Assembly: GCF_003049505.1 (NCBI RefSeq)
Contig: NZ_PYWN01000070.1
Span: 1-64,000, forward strand
Origin: Metasolibacillus meyeri
GTDB lineage: Bacteria > Bacillota > Bacilli > Bacillales_A > Planococcaceae
Direction of reading: 5' to 3'
Length of the DNA stretch: 64,000 bases
Each line of letters opens with the position of its first letter. Position 1 is the first letter of the stretch. The position numbers were made by a program, and so were the translations under genes. The notes beneath the pieces were generated by a model. The model had not been told where the DNA came from and did not search any database. It saw only the letters and a list, made by a program, of their open reading frames with translations. Shown here one piece after another: positions 9,337 to 17,523 of the stretch.

Positions 9337-10404
9337 GTGAAGTTAGCAGAGAGGCTTAATCAATTATTTTGTGAGAAATTTGAGCAAGGTTTATTTTCGG
9401 GAAATGTTTTAGTAGCAAAAGGGAGTAAAGCGCTTTATACAGGAACATTTGGTTTAGCAAATTATGATAGCGAAGAAAAGTTAACAATCCAATCTTTATT
9501 TGAGCTAGCCTCTGTTACAAAGCCCTTTACAGCGATTGGCATTATGATTTTAGAAGAGCAAGGAAAGCTTTGTTACGATGATTATATTCAAAAATGGCTT
9601 CCTGATTTTCCTTACCCTGAGATTACTTTACGACAGGCTTTGACACATACATCTGGTTTACCTGATTATATGGAGTTGTTTAAAAGTCATTGGAATCATC
9701 AATGTATTGCGACGAACGTAGATGTGATTCGTTTATTAGCTGAGCATAGACCTGAGCCGTATTTTAAGGCTGGAGAGAAATATGAGTATAGCAACACAGG
9801 CTATGTATGTTTAGCAAGCGTAATTGAAGCTACAGCAAGTATGCCGTATTCATCTTTTATGCAAAAGTATGTCTTTGCCCCTGCTAAAATGCATCGTACA
9901 AAAGTGATGAATCGTCGATATAAACCAGAAAATGTAGAGGATTTTGCATACGGCTTTATCTGCACTTCTGAAGAAGCTTCTTTTGTTTTACCTGATGAGT
10001 TGCTAGCTTATGATTTTGTGAAATATTTGGATGGCATTCAAGGGGATGGCATGATGCACTCGACGGTTATCGATTTACTTTCCTTCGCTTGTGAGTTACA
10101 CAATGGTGATTTGCTACGTACATCGTCACTTGATTTAGCTTTGACTCCAGTGGTGACAGAGGATGGGCAAAGAACACCTTGTGGCTTTGGCTGGTTTGTT
10201 GATACAATACCTAGCTTGGGAATGAGAATATCTCATAGTGGGGGATGGCCAGGCTATTCAGCAATTTTAGCTTGCTATGTGGAGACAGGTTATACAATCA
10301 TTCTTTTAAGTAATATTGAGAATATAGACATCCAAGAAAATATGTCGGATTGGTTACAGCAAATGGAGCAGTATATTGTTGAGAGTGATAAAAAAGGGCT
10401 ATAA
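9337..10404 (+). CDS. Beta-lactamase-fold serine hydrolase
   Basis: The 355-residue protein belongs to the class C beta-lactamase/esterase superfamily. It has the nucleophile motif SVTK (about residue 66), the YSN triad (YEYSNTGY, near 150) and a C-terminal HSGGWPGY in place of KTG. I see no signal peptide, so it is probably cytoplasmic. I placed the start at the GTG after GGGGGATTAT; an ATG 12 bp upstream lacks a Shine-Dalgarno sequence. It lies between two binding-protein genes and ends in a terminator. Its place suggests a role in siderophore processing, for example ester hydrolysis, but peptidase or other esterase activity is equally possible from sequence. Confidence 0.75.
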   Translation: MKLAERLNQLFCEKFEQGLFSGNVLVAKGSKALYTGTFGLANYDSEEKLTIQSLFELASVTKPFTAIGIMILEEQGKLCYDDYIQKWLPDFPYPEITLRQALTHTSGLPDYMELFKSHWNHQCIATNVDVIRLLAEHRPEPYFKAGEKYEYSNTGYVCLASVIEATASMPYSSFMQKYVFAPAKMHRTKVMNRRYKPENVEDFAYGFICTSEEASFVLPDELLAYDFVKYLDGIQGDGMMHSTVIDLLSFACELHNGDLLRTSSLDLALTPVVTEDGQRTPCGFGWFVDTIPSLGMRISHSGGWPGYSAILACYVETGYTIILLSNIENIDIQENMSDWLQQMEQYIVESDKKGL

Positions 10405-10411
10405 ATTATAG

Positions 10412-10460
10412 AAAACACATCATTGACTACCAAGCAGTTGATGATGTGTTTTATATTTTT
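10412..10460 (+). terminator. terminator after the serine hydrolase gene
   Basis: AAAACACATCAT pairs with ATGATGTGTTTT and is followed by ATATTTTTA. It ends just 2 bp before the -35 box of the next promoter. Confidence 0.85.
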
Positions 10461-10461
10461 A

Positions 10462-10490
10462 TTGATAATGATAATCATTCTCTTTATAAT
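10462..10490 (+). promoter_or_regulatory. Fur-controlled promoter of the second binding lipoprotein
   Basis: TTGATA, a 17-bp spacer and TATAAT form a strong sigma-A promoter. The spacer carries GATAATGATAATCATTCTC (10464-10482), which differs from the 19-bp Fur consensus at one base. Fur bound here would cover the spacer. The start codon is 29 bp beyond the -10. Confidence 0.9.
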
Positions 10491-10518
10491 GATTATGTAC
10501 GAAATAAGGAGGAGCAAA

Positions 10519-11487
10519 ATGAAACAATATCGAAAACAATCATTGTTCATAGTGATGCTAGTATGTGCGCTGTTCGTTGTAGCAGCATGTAACAATAAAA
10601 GTGATGAAACAACATCTACTGAAAAGAAAGAGGCATCCAATGATACCACACGCATAGTAACAGATTCAGTAGGCCGCGAAGTAGAAATACCAACAACCCC
10701 TCAGCGCGTTATTGTAGATTGGGATTTAGGTCATGTGTTAGCAGTAGGGGTTGTGCCAGTTGCGACAACGACAAAGGTGATGGGGTACGGAGAGTTTTTA
10801 GTGGATTACTATAAAGGACAAGAAATTGCTGATTTAGGAGATGAGGGTGCTGTCTCTTTGGAAACCGCCACTAGCCTAAAGCCAGATTTAATCATTACAT
10901 ATGGTGAGGAAAATGTAGAGCAATATGAAAAAATTGCACCAACAATCGTATTTAGCGCAGATGTTTACGATAATGTAGAGGCGGAAATTACAGCGATGGG
11001 CGAGTTTTTAAATCATCAAGAAGATGCGAAAAACTTTATAGCAGATTACAAAGCACGTGCACAGGCGGCTGCAGACAAAATCAAAGCTGCCATACCAGAA
11101 GGGATAACATTCTCACTCTTTACATTATCTGATAAGCATATTTCAGTCATTCCAAGTGGTACGTCTGGTGGTGAAGCTATGTATAACTTACTAAAGCTGA
11201 CAGCGCCAGCATCTATTCAAAAGTTGATTGAAGATAGCAATGGAGATTGGCAAAAGCGTCGTATTTCGTGGGAAATCGTTGGTGACTACGTAGGCGATTA
11301 TGTAGGTGTACTAGATTATGGTCAGGAATATGAGGCTACTTCTACGTGGAATAACTTAGATGTTGTCAAAAACAATAAAGTTATTACATTTGACGGTAAA
11401 TATTTCTTCCTAGCTGATCCAATTTCCGTGATTAATCAAGCGGAACAAATGGCGGAGGAGATTATTAAAGTGGTAGAACAACAGTAA
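10519..11487 (+). CDS. Iron-siderophore binding lipoprotein
   Basis: The 322-residue lipoprotein has a signal peptide ending in FVVAAC (Cys about residue 20), then TRIVTDSVGREVEIPTTPQR, the usual start of a siderophore-binding N-lobe, and TSLKPDLIITYGEEN. The C-lobe motif GDYVGDYV and the ending DPISVINQAEQMAEEI are shared with the binding domains of fusion copies 2 and 4, so these are paralogues. I chose the ATG at 10519 because AGGAGGAG precedes it by 7 bp and an upstream extension would run through the promoter. Ligand unknown. Confidence 0.88.
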   Translation: MKQYRKQSLFIVMLVCALFVVAACNNKSDETTSTEKKEASNDTTRIVTDSVGREVEIPTTPQRVIVDWDLGHVLAVGVVPVATTTKVMGYGEFLVDYYKGQEIADLGDEGAVSLETATSLKPDLIITYGEENVEQYEKIAPTIVFSADVYDNVEAEITAMGEFLNHQEDAKNFIADYKARAQAAADKIKAAIPEGITFSLFTLSDKHISVIPSGTSGGEAMYNLLKLTAPASIQKLIEDSNGDWQKRRISWEIVGDYVGDYVGVLDYGQEYEATSTWNNLDVVKNNKVITFDGKYFFLADPISVINQAEQMAEEIIKVVEQQ

Positions 11488-11496
11488 AAGGGAGCG

Positions 11497-11533
11497 AGGC
11501 TGTCTGAAAAGGTATTATTTTTTCGGACAGCCT
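11497..11533. terminator. terminator-like hairpin after the second lipoprotein gene
   Basis: AGGCTGTCTGAAAA pairs with TTTTTCGGACAGCCT; the A/T-rich inner part makes it usable on either strand. It is a member of the GTCTGAAA hairpin family. Confidence 0.65.
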
Positions 11534-11694
11534 TAGTCTATATATTAAATATTTACTAAAAAACATCTGTACCTGATGCTACGCTTTCACACATAAAACA
11601 GTGCACTAGCGCTAGTCGCAAGGAGCCGTCTCAAAATGATTTTTCAGGCACTATAACTGTAGCAAAATCCAGATGCAATTTGGAGGAATCCCTA

Positions 11695-13596
11695 ATGAAT
11701 TATGAAGCATACACATTATTGTGGGAAAATACATATGCAAAAGTAAAGAAGATGGAATACAAGCATCATACAACAACAGCTATCAAACAAACGATGAAGC
11801 ATAGTGCATTTTTAATTATTACAGAGGGAGAGGTAGACCTGTTAATTGGTCAGCAGCCTTATCGTGTGCAACAGTTTAGTATATTCCATGTTGGTAAGTC
11901 TGAATTACTACAGGTTAAAACAGCTAAAAGCTTTAGTTATTACATGATTTACTATAAAGGAGATGTACTATATGTGGATGCCTTTATTCAGCATTTGCAC
12001 ATAGAATATCGCCCCTTCCACACAAGTTTTTCTTGTGTTCCAGCTAACCCGATTGCGATTGAATTGTTATTGCAGGATATGTATATCAAATGGAAAACCG
12101 GTTCTTTTCAAGAGCACTTATTCGTTAAAGCGCTATTCTATGAGCTTATTTATCGTATTTTTCAAGAACTGACAGAAGGAAATGGCAAGCCCCATGAAAT
12201 TGATTTAGCAGAAACAGCACGTCTTTATTTAGAGCAACATGTGCATGAGGCCATTACTATGCAAAAGCTAGCAGATTCTCTGAAAATTAGCACACGTCAC
12301 CTTTTACGTATTTTCAAGGAACGTTATGGTGAGGGACCTCAAAACTATCTACAGCAACTTCGCATAGAGCTTGCTAAGCACTATTTACAGTCCAACCAAT
12401 TAAGCATAAAAGAAGTAGCGACGGCACTTGGCTATGAGGACGAATATTATTTTAGTAGAGCTTTTAAAAAGCAAGTACAAATAGCGCCAAGTACTTATAG
12501 GCTGAAATATGCATCCGAGACGTCTGATTTCCCTATTACAAATGATAATCATTTTCATTACAATAAAAATCAGCTTGCGCAGGCAATACGGTTTGAAGGT
12601 AGGGAACATAAATTAATGAAGCAAACATTTATCAATAGTATCAGACTCCCGTTTTTAGCTAGCTTAATCTTATTATTAGGAGCTTGTGGGTACGAGGATG
12701 AACAGGAAAAAATAGAAAAGGTAGCAACACATATTGTGACAGATGGCGTAGGTAGAGAGGTAGAAATCCCAGTTGAGCCACAGCGTATTGTCACAGATCA
12801 ATATTTAGAAATCTTAGTAGCCTTAGATACGCCACCTGTTGGAGCTGGTGAACATGTTCTCCGTACAGATTATATGAAGGACTATATAGATGGTATTGAA
12901 AGTATCGGTTTACCTGTCAATATGGAAAGTGTATTGCAATTAAAGCCAGATTTAATTATTACAACAGCGGAGCCTGGAAAAGAAGCTGAAAAGTTAGAAG
13001 GCTTAGAGAAAATTGCGCCGACAGTGGTTGTTCCATGGCTAAATGGAGAGGACATGTATGCTCAAATGAGAGCAGTGGCAAAGTTAATTGGTAAAGAGCA
13101 GCAAGCAGATGAATGGATTGTCAGCTTAGAGAAGAAGGGGCAAGAAGCACAAGAGCAAATAAAAGGCATAATTGGTGAAGAGGAAACGGTAACAATTATG
13201 ATGACTTATGGAAAAGAGCAGCCGAGAATTTACGGTGGACGAAATATAGGGCATGTGTTTTATCGATTATTAGGGCTAAATCCAACTCCGTTTATACAAG
13301 AGAAAATAAAAGAGGACCCGAATTTCGGAAGTTTTAATAATGAAGATATTTCCCTTGAGGTTTTACCACAATATGTAGGGAATTGGTTGATTGTACTGGA
13401 TTATAAAACAGATGACGGTGATGATGGGAAAACAATGAGTGATATCAAAGAAAGTGCTCTATGGAAAAATCTTGAGGCTGTGAAAAATAATCATGTTATT
13501 TATTTACCACAAGATCCATTTTTCTCTTATTCTCCAATTGCTATTGAACAATCATTAGAGTCAGCAATATCTCTAATTAAGGAAAGAGCGCGATAA
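11695..13596 (+). CDS. AraC regulator fused in frame to a siderophore-binding lipoprotein, copy 1
   Basis: The 633-residue reading frame has a cupin-like N-terminal part (1-160), an AraC domain (about 175-272, LADSLKISTRHLLRIFKERYG and VATALGYEDEYYFSRAFKKQV), a 35-residue linker, a lipoprotein signal sequence (IRLPFLASLILLLGACG, Cys331) and a siderophore-binding domain (335-630). Unlike Btr, a membrane segment separates the two halves, so the full product would be cytoplasmic DNA-binding domain outside-facing receptor. A Fur-controlled promoter and a start (Met308) with an SD lie inside the gene, so a free lipoprotein is also expected. TTGGAGG precedes the chosen ATG. The AraC half is the most divergent of the four copies. 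Confidence 0.8.
   Translation: MNYEAYTLLWENTYAKVKKMEYKHHTTTAIKQTMKHSAFLIITEGEVDLLIGQQPYRVQQFSIFHVGKSELLQVKTAKSFSYYMIYYKGDVLYVDAFIQHLHIEYRPFHTSFSCVPANPIAIELLLQDMYIKWKTGSFQEHLFVKALFYELIYRIFQELTEGNGKPHEIDLAETARLYLEQHVHEAITMQKLADSLKISTRHLLRIFKERYGEGPQNYLQQLRIELAKHYLQSNQLSIKEVATALGYEDEYYFSRAFKKQVQIAPSTYRLKYASETSDFPITNDNHFHYNKNQLAQAIRFEGREHKLMKQTFINSIRLPFLASLILLLGACGYEDEQEKIEKVATHIVTDGVGREVEIPVEPQRIVTDQYLEILVALDTPPVGAGEHVLRTDYMKDYIDGIESIGLPVNMESVLQLKPDLIITTAEPGKEAEKLEGLEKIAPTVVVPWLNGEDMYAQMRAVAKLIGKEQQADEWIVSLEKKGQEAQEQIKGIIGEEETVTIMMTYGKEQPRIYGGRNIGHVFYRLLGLNPTPFIQEKIKEDPNFGSFNNEDISLEVLPQYVGNWLIVLDYKTDDGDDGKTMSDIKESALWKNLEAVKNNHVIYLPQDPFFSYSPIAIEQSLESAISLIKERAR
12536..12564 (+). promoter_or_regulatory. 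internal Fur-controlled promoter, fusion copy 1
   Basis: TTACAA, a 17-bp spacer and TACAAT lie inside the coding sequence. The spacer holds TGATAATCATTTTCA (12543-12557), a 7-1-7 Fur box with one mismatch to TGATAATNATTATCA. The internal ATG at 12616 is 57 bp from the start of the -10, with GAAGGTAGGGA before it. The -35 matches only 3 of 6 bases. Confidence 0.75.
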
Positions 13597-13610
13597 TTCC
13601 TAAGTGAAAG

Positions 13611-13648
13611 AGAAATCAGAGTTATGAGTAACTATGGTTTCTTTTTTG
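13611..13648 (+). terminator. terminator between fusion copies 1 and 2
   Basis: AGAAATCAGAGTTA pairs with TAACTATGGTTTCT (12 of 14 positions) around TGAG and is followed by TTTTT. Confidence 0.75.
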
Positions 13649-13697
13649 CCATATTCAAAGGCAAACTGCCCCTGTGTTTGAAGGAGGTGTAAATCAG

Positions 13698-15557
13698 ATG
13701 CAGCATGATGCAGATCGTTTTTTAATGGAGCATATATTTTTAAAGGTACTTCATATGGAACATCATGAATCGACTCTAATTGATGATACAAAACAAATAA
13801 AATCAAATGTCTGGCTAGTTGTTGAAAAGGGAGAAATTTCATTTACTTATGCCCATAAACACTACGAAATATCAGGTTTTCAGATTGTTCATTTGACACA
13901 GCATGGACAGCTCACTATTACATCTAAACACAAGGCAAGTATTTATGTAATTGATTATATAGGCAAAGTGCTATACGCGAGCTCCCTATTGAAAATATTA
14001 TTAGAGCAGGCGCCAATGGGTCAACCATTATCTTTCTATCCAGTTGCCCATACAGATGTGGTACTAGAAATCATTAGCAACCTGTATAAGCACTATAAAA
14101 AACAACAGAAACTAGCGATTCAAGTGAGCTTTCATCAGCTAATGGCACAAGTTCTTCTGGAAGTAGAGCAGAAAGAAACGTCTACCAGTACATTAGAGCA
14201 AGCTTTGGCGTATATAGAGCGACATGTGCATGAGCCAATCGTCATTCAAGAGGTTGTTCGCCATATACAAGTGCCGGCACATCAGTTAGCAGCGTTGTTT
14301 AAAAAGCATTTTGGGCAAGCCCCAAAACAGTATATACGCAAGCGTCAGCAACAGCTGGCAGAAACCTATTTATTGCAGCCCCATTATAGAATCAAAAATG
14401 TGGCGACGGCTTTAAACTTTGATAATGAATTTTACTTTAGTAATGTCTTTAAAAAATGGACAGGTGTTACACCAAGCCAATTTGTTAAAAATTCTATAAA
14501 TAATATGTCTGAAAAATACATTGGTAATGAGAATCATTTTCAATACAATGAGAATCAGCTTGCGCAAGCAAATCGATTCGAAGGTAGGGAAAATGAGTTT
14601 ATGATACAAAACATGATGCATAAGATAAAACTGCCATTACTTCTTAGCCTATTGCTATTACTAGCGGCGTGTGGAAATGATACGAAGAAGGAAAGCAGCA
14701 TCCCACCAAAAGAGGAGGCAACAACAAGAGTAGTCGTAGATGATGCAGGACGTGAAGTAGAAATCCCAGCAAAGCCTGAGCGTATTATTACGGATTGGCA
14801 TTTAGGCCAGATTTTAGCAGTGGGTGTCACACCGTTAATGGGGACTATATATAACCCAGGTTTTCTTGCACAACATTATACAGACGAGGAAATATTGGAG
14901 TTTAGCGATGCCTCAACATCTTTTGAGAAAATAATCGAGTTAAAACCAGATTTAATTGTCACTTGGAATGCAGAAGAAGTGGAAAATTATGAAAAAATTG
15001 CACCTACAATTGTTTTTGATAGTGCTACATATACAACACCACAGGAAGAAATTTTAGCGATGGGCCAATTTTTAGGTCGAGAAGAAGAAGCACAAGCATT
15101 TGTAGAAGATTTTGAGACACGAGTCGCAGCAGCAAAAGAAAAAATACGAAAGGCTGTTCCAGAGGGCTCTACATTTAGTCTTCTTTTGTTATCAGCAAAA
15201 ATGGCCTATGCTATGGAGAAAGAAGTAGACGGGGGACGCGCACTTTATGATTTATTAGGCATGGAGCCTGCACCGAAAATACAAGAATTATTTGATACGG
15301 CAACACCAGAGAGAGGACGTTTTTCTATTTCTATTGAAACACTGGGTGACTATGTAGGAGATTATGTGTTTGCCACTATACTTGTAGAAGATCATAATGA
15401 TTTGCCAACTACTTGGAAAAACTTAGAGGTTGTAAAAAATAAAAAAGTAATTGAATTAGATCCTAAATATTATTTTGCTTCAGATCCATTGTCTGCATTA
15501 TATCAAGCAGAGGAAATGGTGGATAAAATTGAGAAGTTAGCAAAGTCAAAGCAATAG
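13698..15557 (+). CDS. AraC regulator fused in frame to a siderophore-binding lipoprotein, copy 2
   Basis: The 619-residue frame has an N-terminal sensor part (1-160), an AraC domain (about 165-264, ending WTGVTPSQFV), a linker with the peptide NENHFQYNENQL that encodes the internal promoter, a lipoprotein signal sequence with Cys325 (LLLAACG) and a siderophore-binding domain (335-619). The binding half is close to those of copy 4 and of the lipoprotein at 10519 (GDYVGDYVF, YYFASDPLSALYQAEEM). The ATG at 13698 follows AAGGAGGTG. An internal start, Met302 at 14601, follows AAGGTAGGGA. No terminator separates it from copy 3. Whether the fusion or the separate lipoprotein is the main product is not known. 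Confidence 0.8.
   Translation: MQHDADRFLMEHIFLKVLHMEHHESTLIDDTKQIKSNVWLVVEKGEISFTYAHKHYEISGFQIVHLTQHGQLTITSKHKASIYVIDYIGKVLYASSLLKILLEQAPMGQPLSFYPVAHTDVVLEIISNLYKHYKKQQKLAIQVSFHQLMAQVLLEVEQKETSTSTLEQALAYIERHVHEPIVIQEVVRHIQVPAHQLAALFKKHFGQAPKQYIRKRQQQLAETYLLQPHYRIKNVATALNFDNEFYFSNVFKKWTGVTPSQFVKNSINNMSEKYIGNENHFQYNENQLAQANRFEGRENEFMIQNMMHKIKLPLLLSLLLLLAACGNDTKKESSIPPKEEATTRVVVDDAGREVEIPAKPERIITDWHLGQILAVGVTPLMGTIYNPGFLAQHYTDEEILEFSDASTSFEKIIELKPDLIVTWNAEEVENYEKIAPTIVFDSATYTTPQEEILAMGQFLGREEEAQAFVEDFETRVAAAKEKIRKAVPEGSTFSLLLLSAKMAYAMEKEVDGGRALYDLLGMEPAPKIQELFDTATPERGRFSISIETLGDYVGDYVFATILVEDHNDLPTTWKNLEVVKNKKVIELDPKYYFASDPLSALYQAEEMVDKIEKLAKSKQ
14521..14549 (+). promoter_or_regulatory. internal Fur-controlled promoter, fusion copy 2
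   Basis: TTGGTA, a 17-bp spacer and TACAAT. The spacer carries TGAGAATCATTTTCA (14528-14542). The internal ATG at 14601 is 57 bp from the start of the -10, the same distance as in copies 1 and 4. Confidence 0.8.
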
Positions 15558-15589
15558 CCCTTACAAAATGAAATACAGGAGGTCCAGAG

Positions 15590-17467
15590 ATGAAGTATGA
15601 TGCAGATCGATTTTTAGTAGAGCAGATGTTTATAAAAGTAACACATGTTGAATATGTGGATACAATAGCTCTTCCTTACACAGCTCAAGTGAAATCGAAT
15701 GTATGGCTTATGGTGATAGAGGGAGATATTTGTCTATCTTTTGACAATAAGCAGCACCATGCTTCAGGCTTCCAACTAATCCATCTTGCTAAAGAAGGTT
15801 ATTTTACAATTACATCTAAAAGTAACACAAGATTATATATCATTTATTATAGTAAGAAAATTTTATATGGCGAAGCACTACTTAAAGTACTGCTTCAACG
15901 GTCATCATTTAGTCAGCCATTGTTTGTCTACCCAGTTGTCCATACGGAGACTGTGGTAGAAGTAGTAGCCAAACTTTATTGGCACTATCAACATCAGCAA
16001 AAGCTAGCTGTTCAAGCGTGTTTTCATCAATTAATGACACACACTTTTATGGAAATTGAGCAACGGGAACTACCTAAAAGTCCCATACAACAAGCTTTAG
16101 ATTACATTGACCGCCATCTACATGAGCTTGTCACAGTACAGGATGTTGCGGTAGCCATTCAATTGTCCGAATATCAATTATGGGAGCTATTTAAGAAGCA
16201 CTTTGGACAGAGTACAAAACAGTATATACAAGAGCGTCAGCGCCAGTTAGCAGAACATTATTTATTGCAGCCTCATTATCAAATTAAAGATGTTATGACG
16301 GCATTAAACTTTGATTCGGAAGTTTATTTTAGTCGTCTTTTTAAAAAGTGGACAGGCTACACACCAAGTGAATTTATCAAGAAAAGTGCTAATCTACTGT
16401 CCGAAAAGTCTATTAATAATGAGAATCGTTTTCATTATAATGAAAATTACCTTGCGCGAGGAAATCAACTGGAAAGTAAGGAGCATGAATTAGTAATGAA
16501 ACGAAACAGGATGAATAGCATAAAGTTGCCATTTCTCATTAGCCTACTTGCACTATTAGTAGCATGTGGTGACGATACAACGCAAACAACAAACAGCAAC
16601 GACGGTACGGCGCAAACTGAGGAAACGGCAACAAGAGTGATTGTTGATACTGCGGGACGTGAAGTGGAAATCCCAGCAAAGCCAGAGCAAATTGTTATGC
16701 AAGGAAATGCTATTGGTGATTTAGTGGCATTGGGTATTGAGCCTATTGGGGTAGATCGACGTTTTATTGACAGTGGTGTCATAGAGGATAAAGGGAAAAT
16801 TAGCGCAACAGATATTGGTTATCCAACAAACTTTGAGCAAGTACTTTCGTTAAAGCCTGATTTGATTATGCTAGGCTATGTAATGGATGATGAAATTGAA
16901 AAAGCTTCTAAAATTGCACCGACTGTTACATTTGATGGTATGTTATCTTTAAAAGAAAGGTTTCCCACTGTTGCCGATTTAGTTGGTAAAAAGGAAGAAG
17001 GAGAGAAAATTTTAAAAGACTATGAAGAGAACGTGGGGGCGATGTGGCAGCAACTTTATACAGATGGCGTGATAGCTGAAGGAGAAACGGCTGTCGTCCT
17101 GCAATATTATTGGAACAAAACGATGTATGTAATGAAAACGGGCGGTGTTGCGAATCTATTGTATCATCCAGCAGGTTTAGCAATGGATGAAAAGGTACAA
17201 GCATTACAGCCAAATAGTGGACCATATATTGAAATTGCTGAAGAATCTATGCATGATTTGCTTATTGGAGATCATTTATTTGTCCTCGTATCTGTAGATC
17301 CTGAAGCGAAAAAAGTCTTTGAAGAACTACAGCAAAAACCTTTATGGAATGCTTTACCTGCTGTTAAGAATAAGAAGGTTCATTACATTGAAGATCGCTG
17401 GAATTATACAGATATGACGACAAGTATGATGTTGTTAGAGGAATTCCCCAATATATTGACAGAATAA
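15590..17467 (+). CDS. AraC regulator fused in frame to a siderophore-binding lipoprotein, copy 3
   Basis: The 625-residue frame begins MKYDADRFLVEQMF, very like copies 2 and 4, and has an AraC domain (about 165-264, DVMTALNFDSEVYFSRLFKKWTG), the promoter-encoding linker (NNENRFHYNENYL), and a lipoprotein signal with Cys326 (LLVACG). Its binding domain differs clearly from the others: it has VMQGNAIGDLVALGIEPIG and ends NYTDMTTSMMLLEEFPNI, and lacks GDYVGDYV. This suggests replacement of the C-terminal half. GGAGGTCCAGAG precedes the ATG. The internal start Met303 (16496) has AAGGAG upstream. It is cotranscribed with copies 2 and 4 as judged by short gaps. Confidence 0.8.
   Translation: MKYDADRFLVEQMFIKVTHVEYVDTIALPYTAQVKSNVWLMVIEGDICLSFDNKQHHASGFQLIHLAKEGYFTITSKSNTRLYIIYYSKKILYGEALLKVLLQRSSFSQPLFVYPVVHTETVVEVVAKLYWHYQHQQKLAVQACFHQLMTHTFMEIEQRELPKSPIQQALDYIDRHLHELVTVQDVAVAIQLSEYQLWELFKKHFGQSTKQYIQERQRQLAEHYLLQPHYQIKDVMTALNFDSEVYFSRLFKKWTGYTPSEFIKKSANLLSEKSINNENRFHYNENYLARGNQLESKEHELVMKRNRMNSIKLPFLISLLALLVACGDDTTQTTNSNDGTAQTEETATRVIVDTAGREVEIPAKPEQIVMQGNAIGDLVALGIEPIGVDRRFIDSGVIEDKGKISATDIGYPTNFEQVLSLKPDLIMLGYVMDDEIEKASKIAPTVTFDGMLSLKERFPTVADLVGKKEEGEKILKDYEENVGAMWQQLYTDGVIAEGETAVVLQYYWNKTMYVMKTGGVANLLYHPAGLAMDEKVQALQPNSGPYIEIAEESMHDLLIGDHLFVLVSVDPEAKKVFEELQQKPLWNALPAVKNKKVHYIEDRWNYTDMTTSMMLLEEFPNILTE
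16413..16441 (+). promoter_or_regulatory. internal Fur-controlled promoter, fusion copy 3
   Basis: TTAATA, a 17-bp spacer and a perfect TATAAT. The spacer carries TGAGAATCGTTTTCA (16420-16434). The internal ATG at 16496 is 60 bp from the start of the -10. Confidence 0.8.
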
Positions 17468-17523
17468 TTACAATGACTGGTTGTACTTTGAAGAATGCAG
17501 ATGTGCTAACAGGAGGCAGATAG

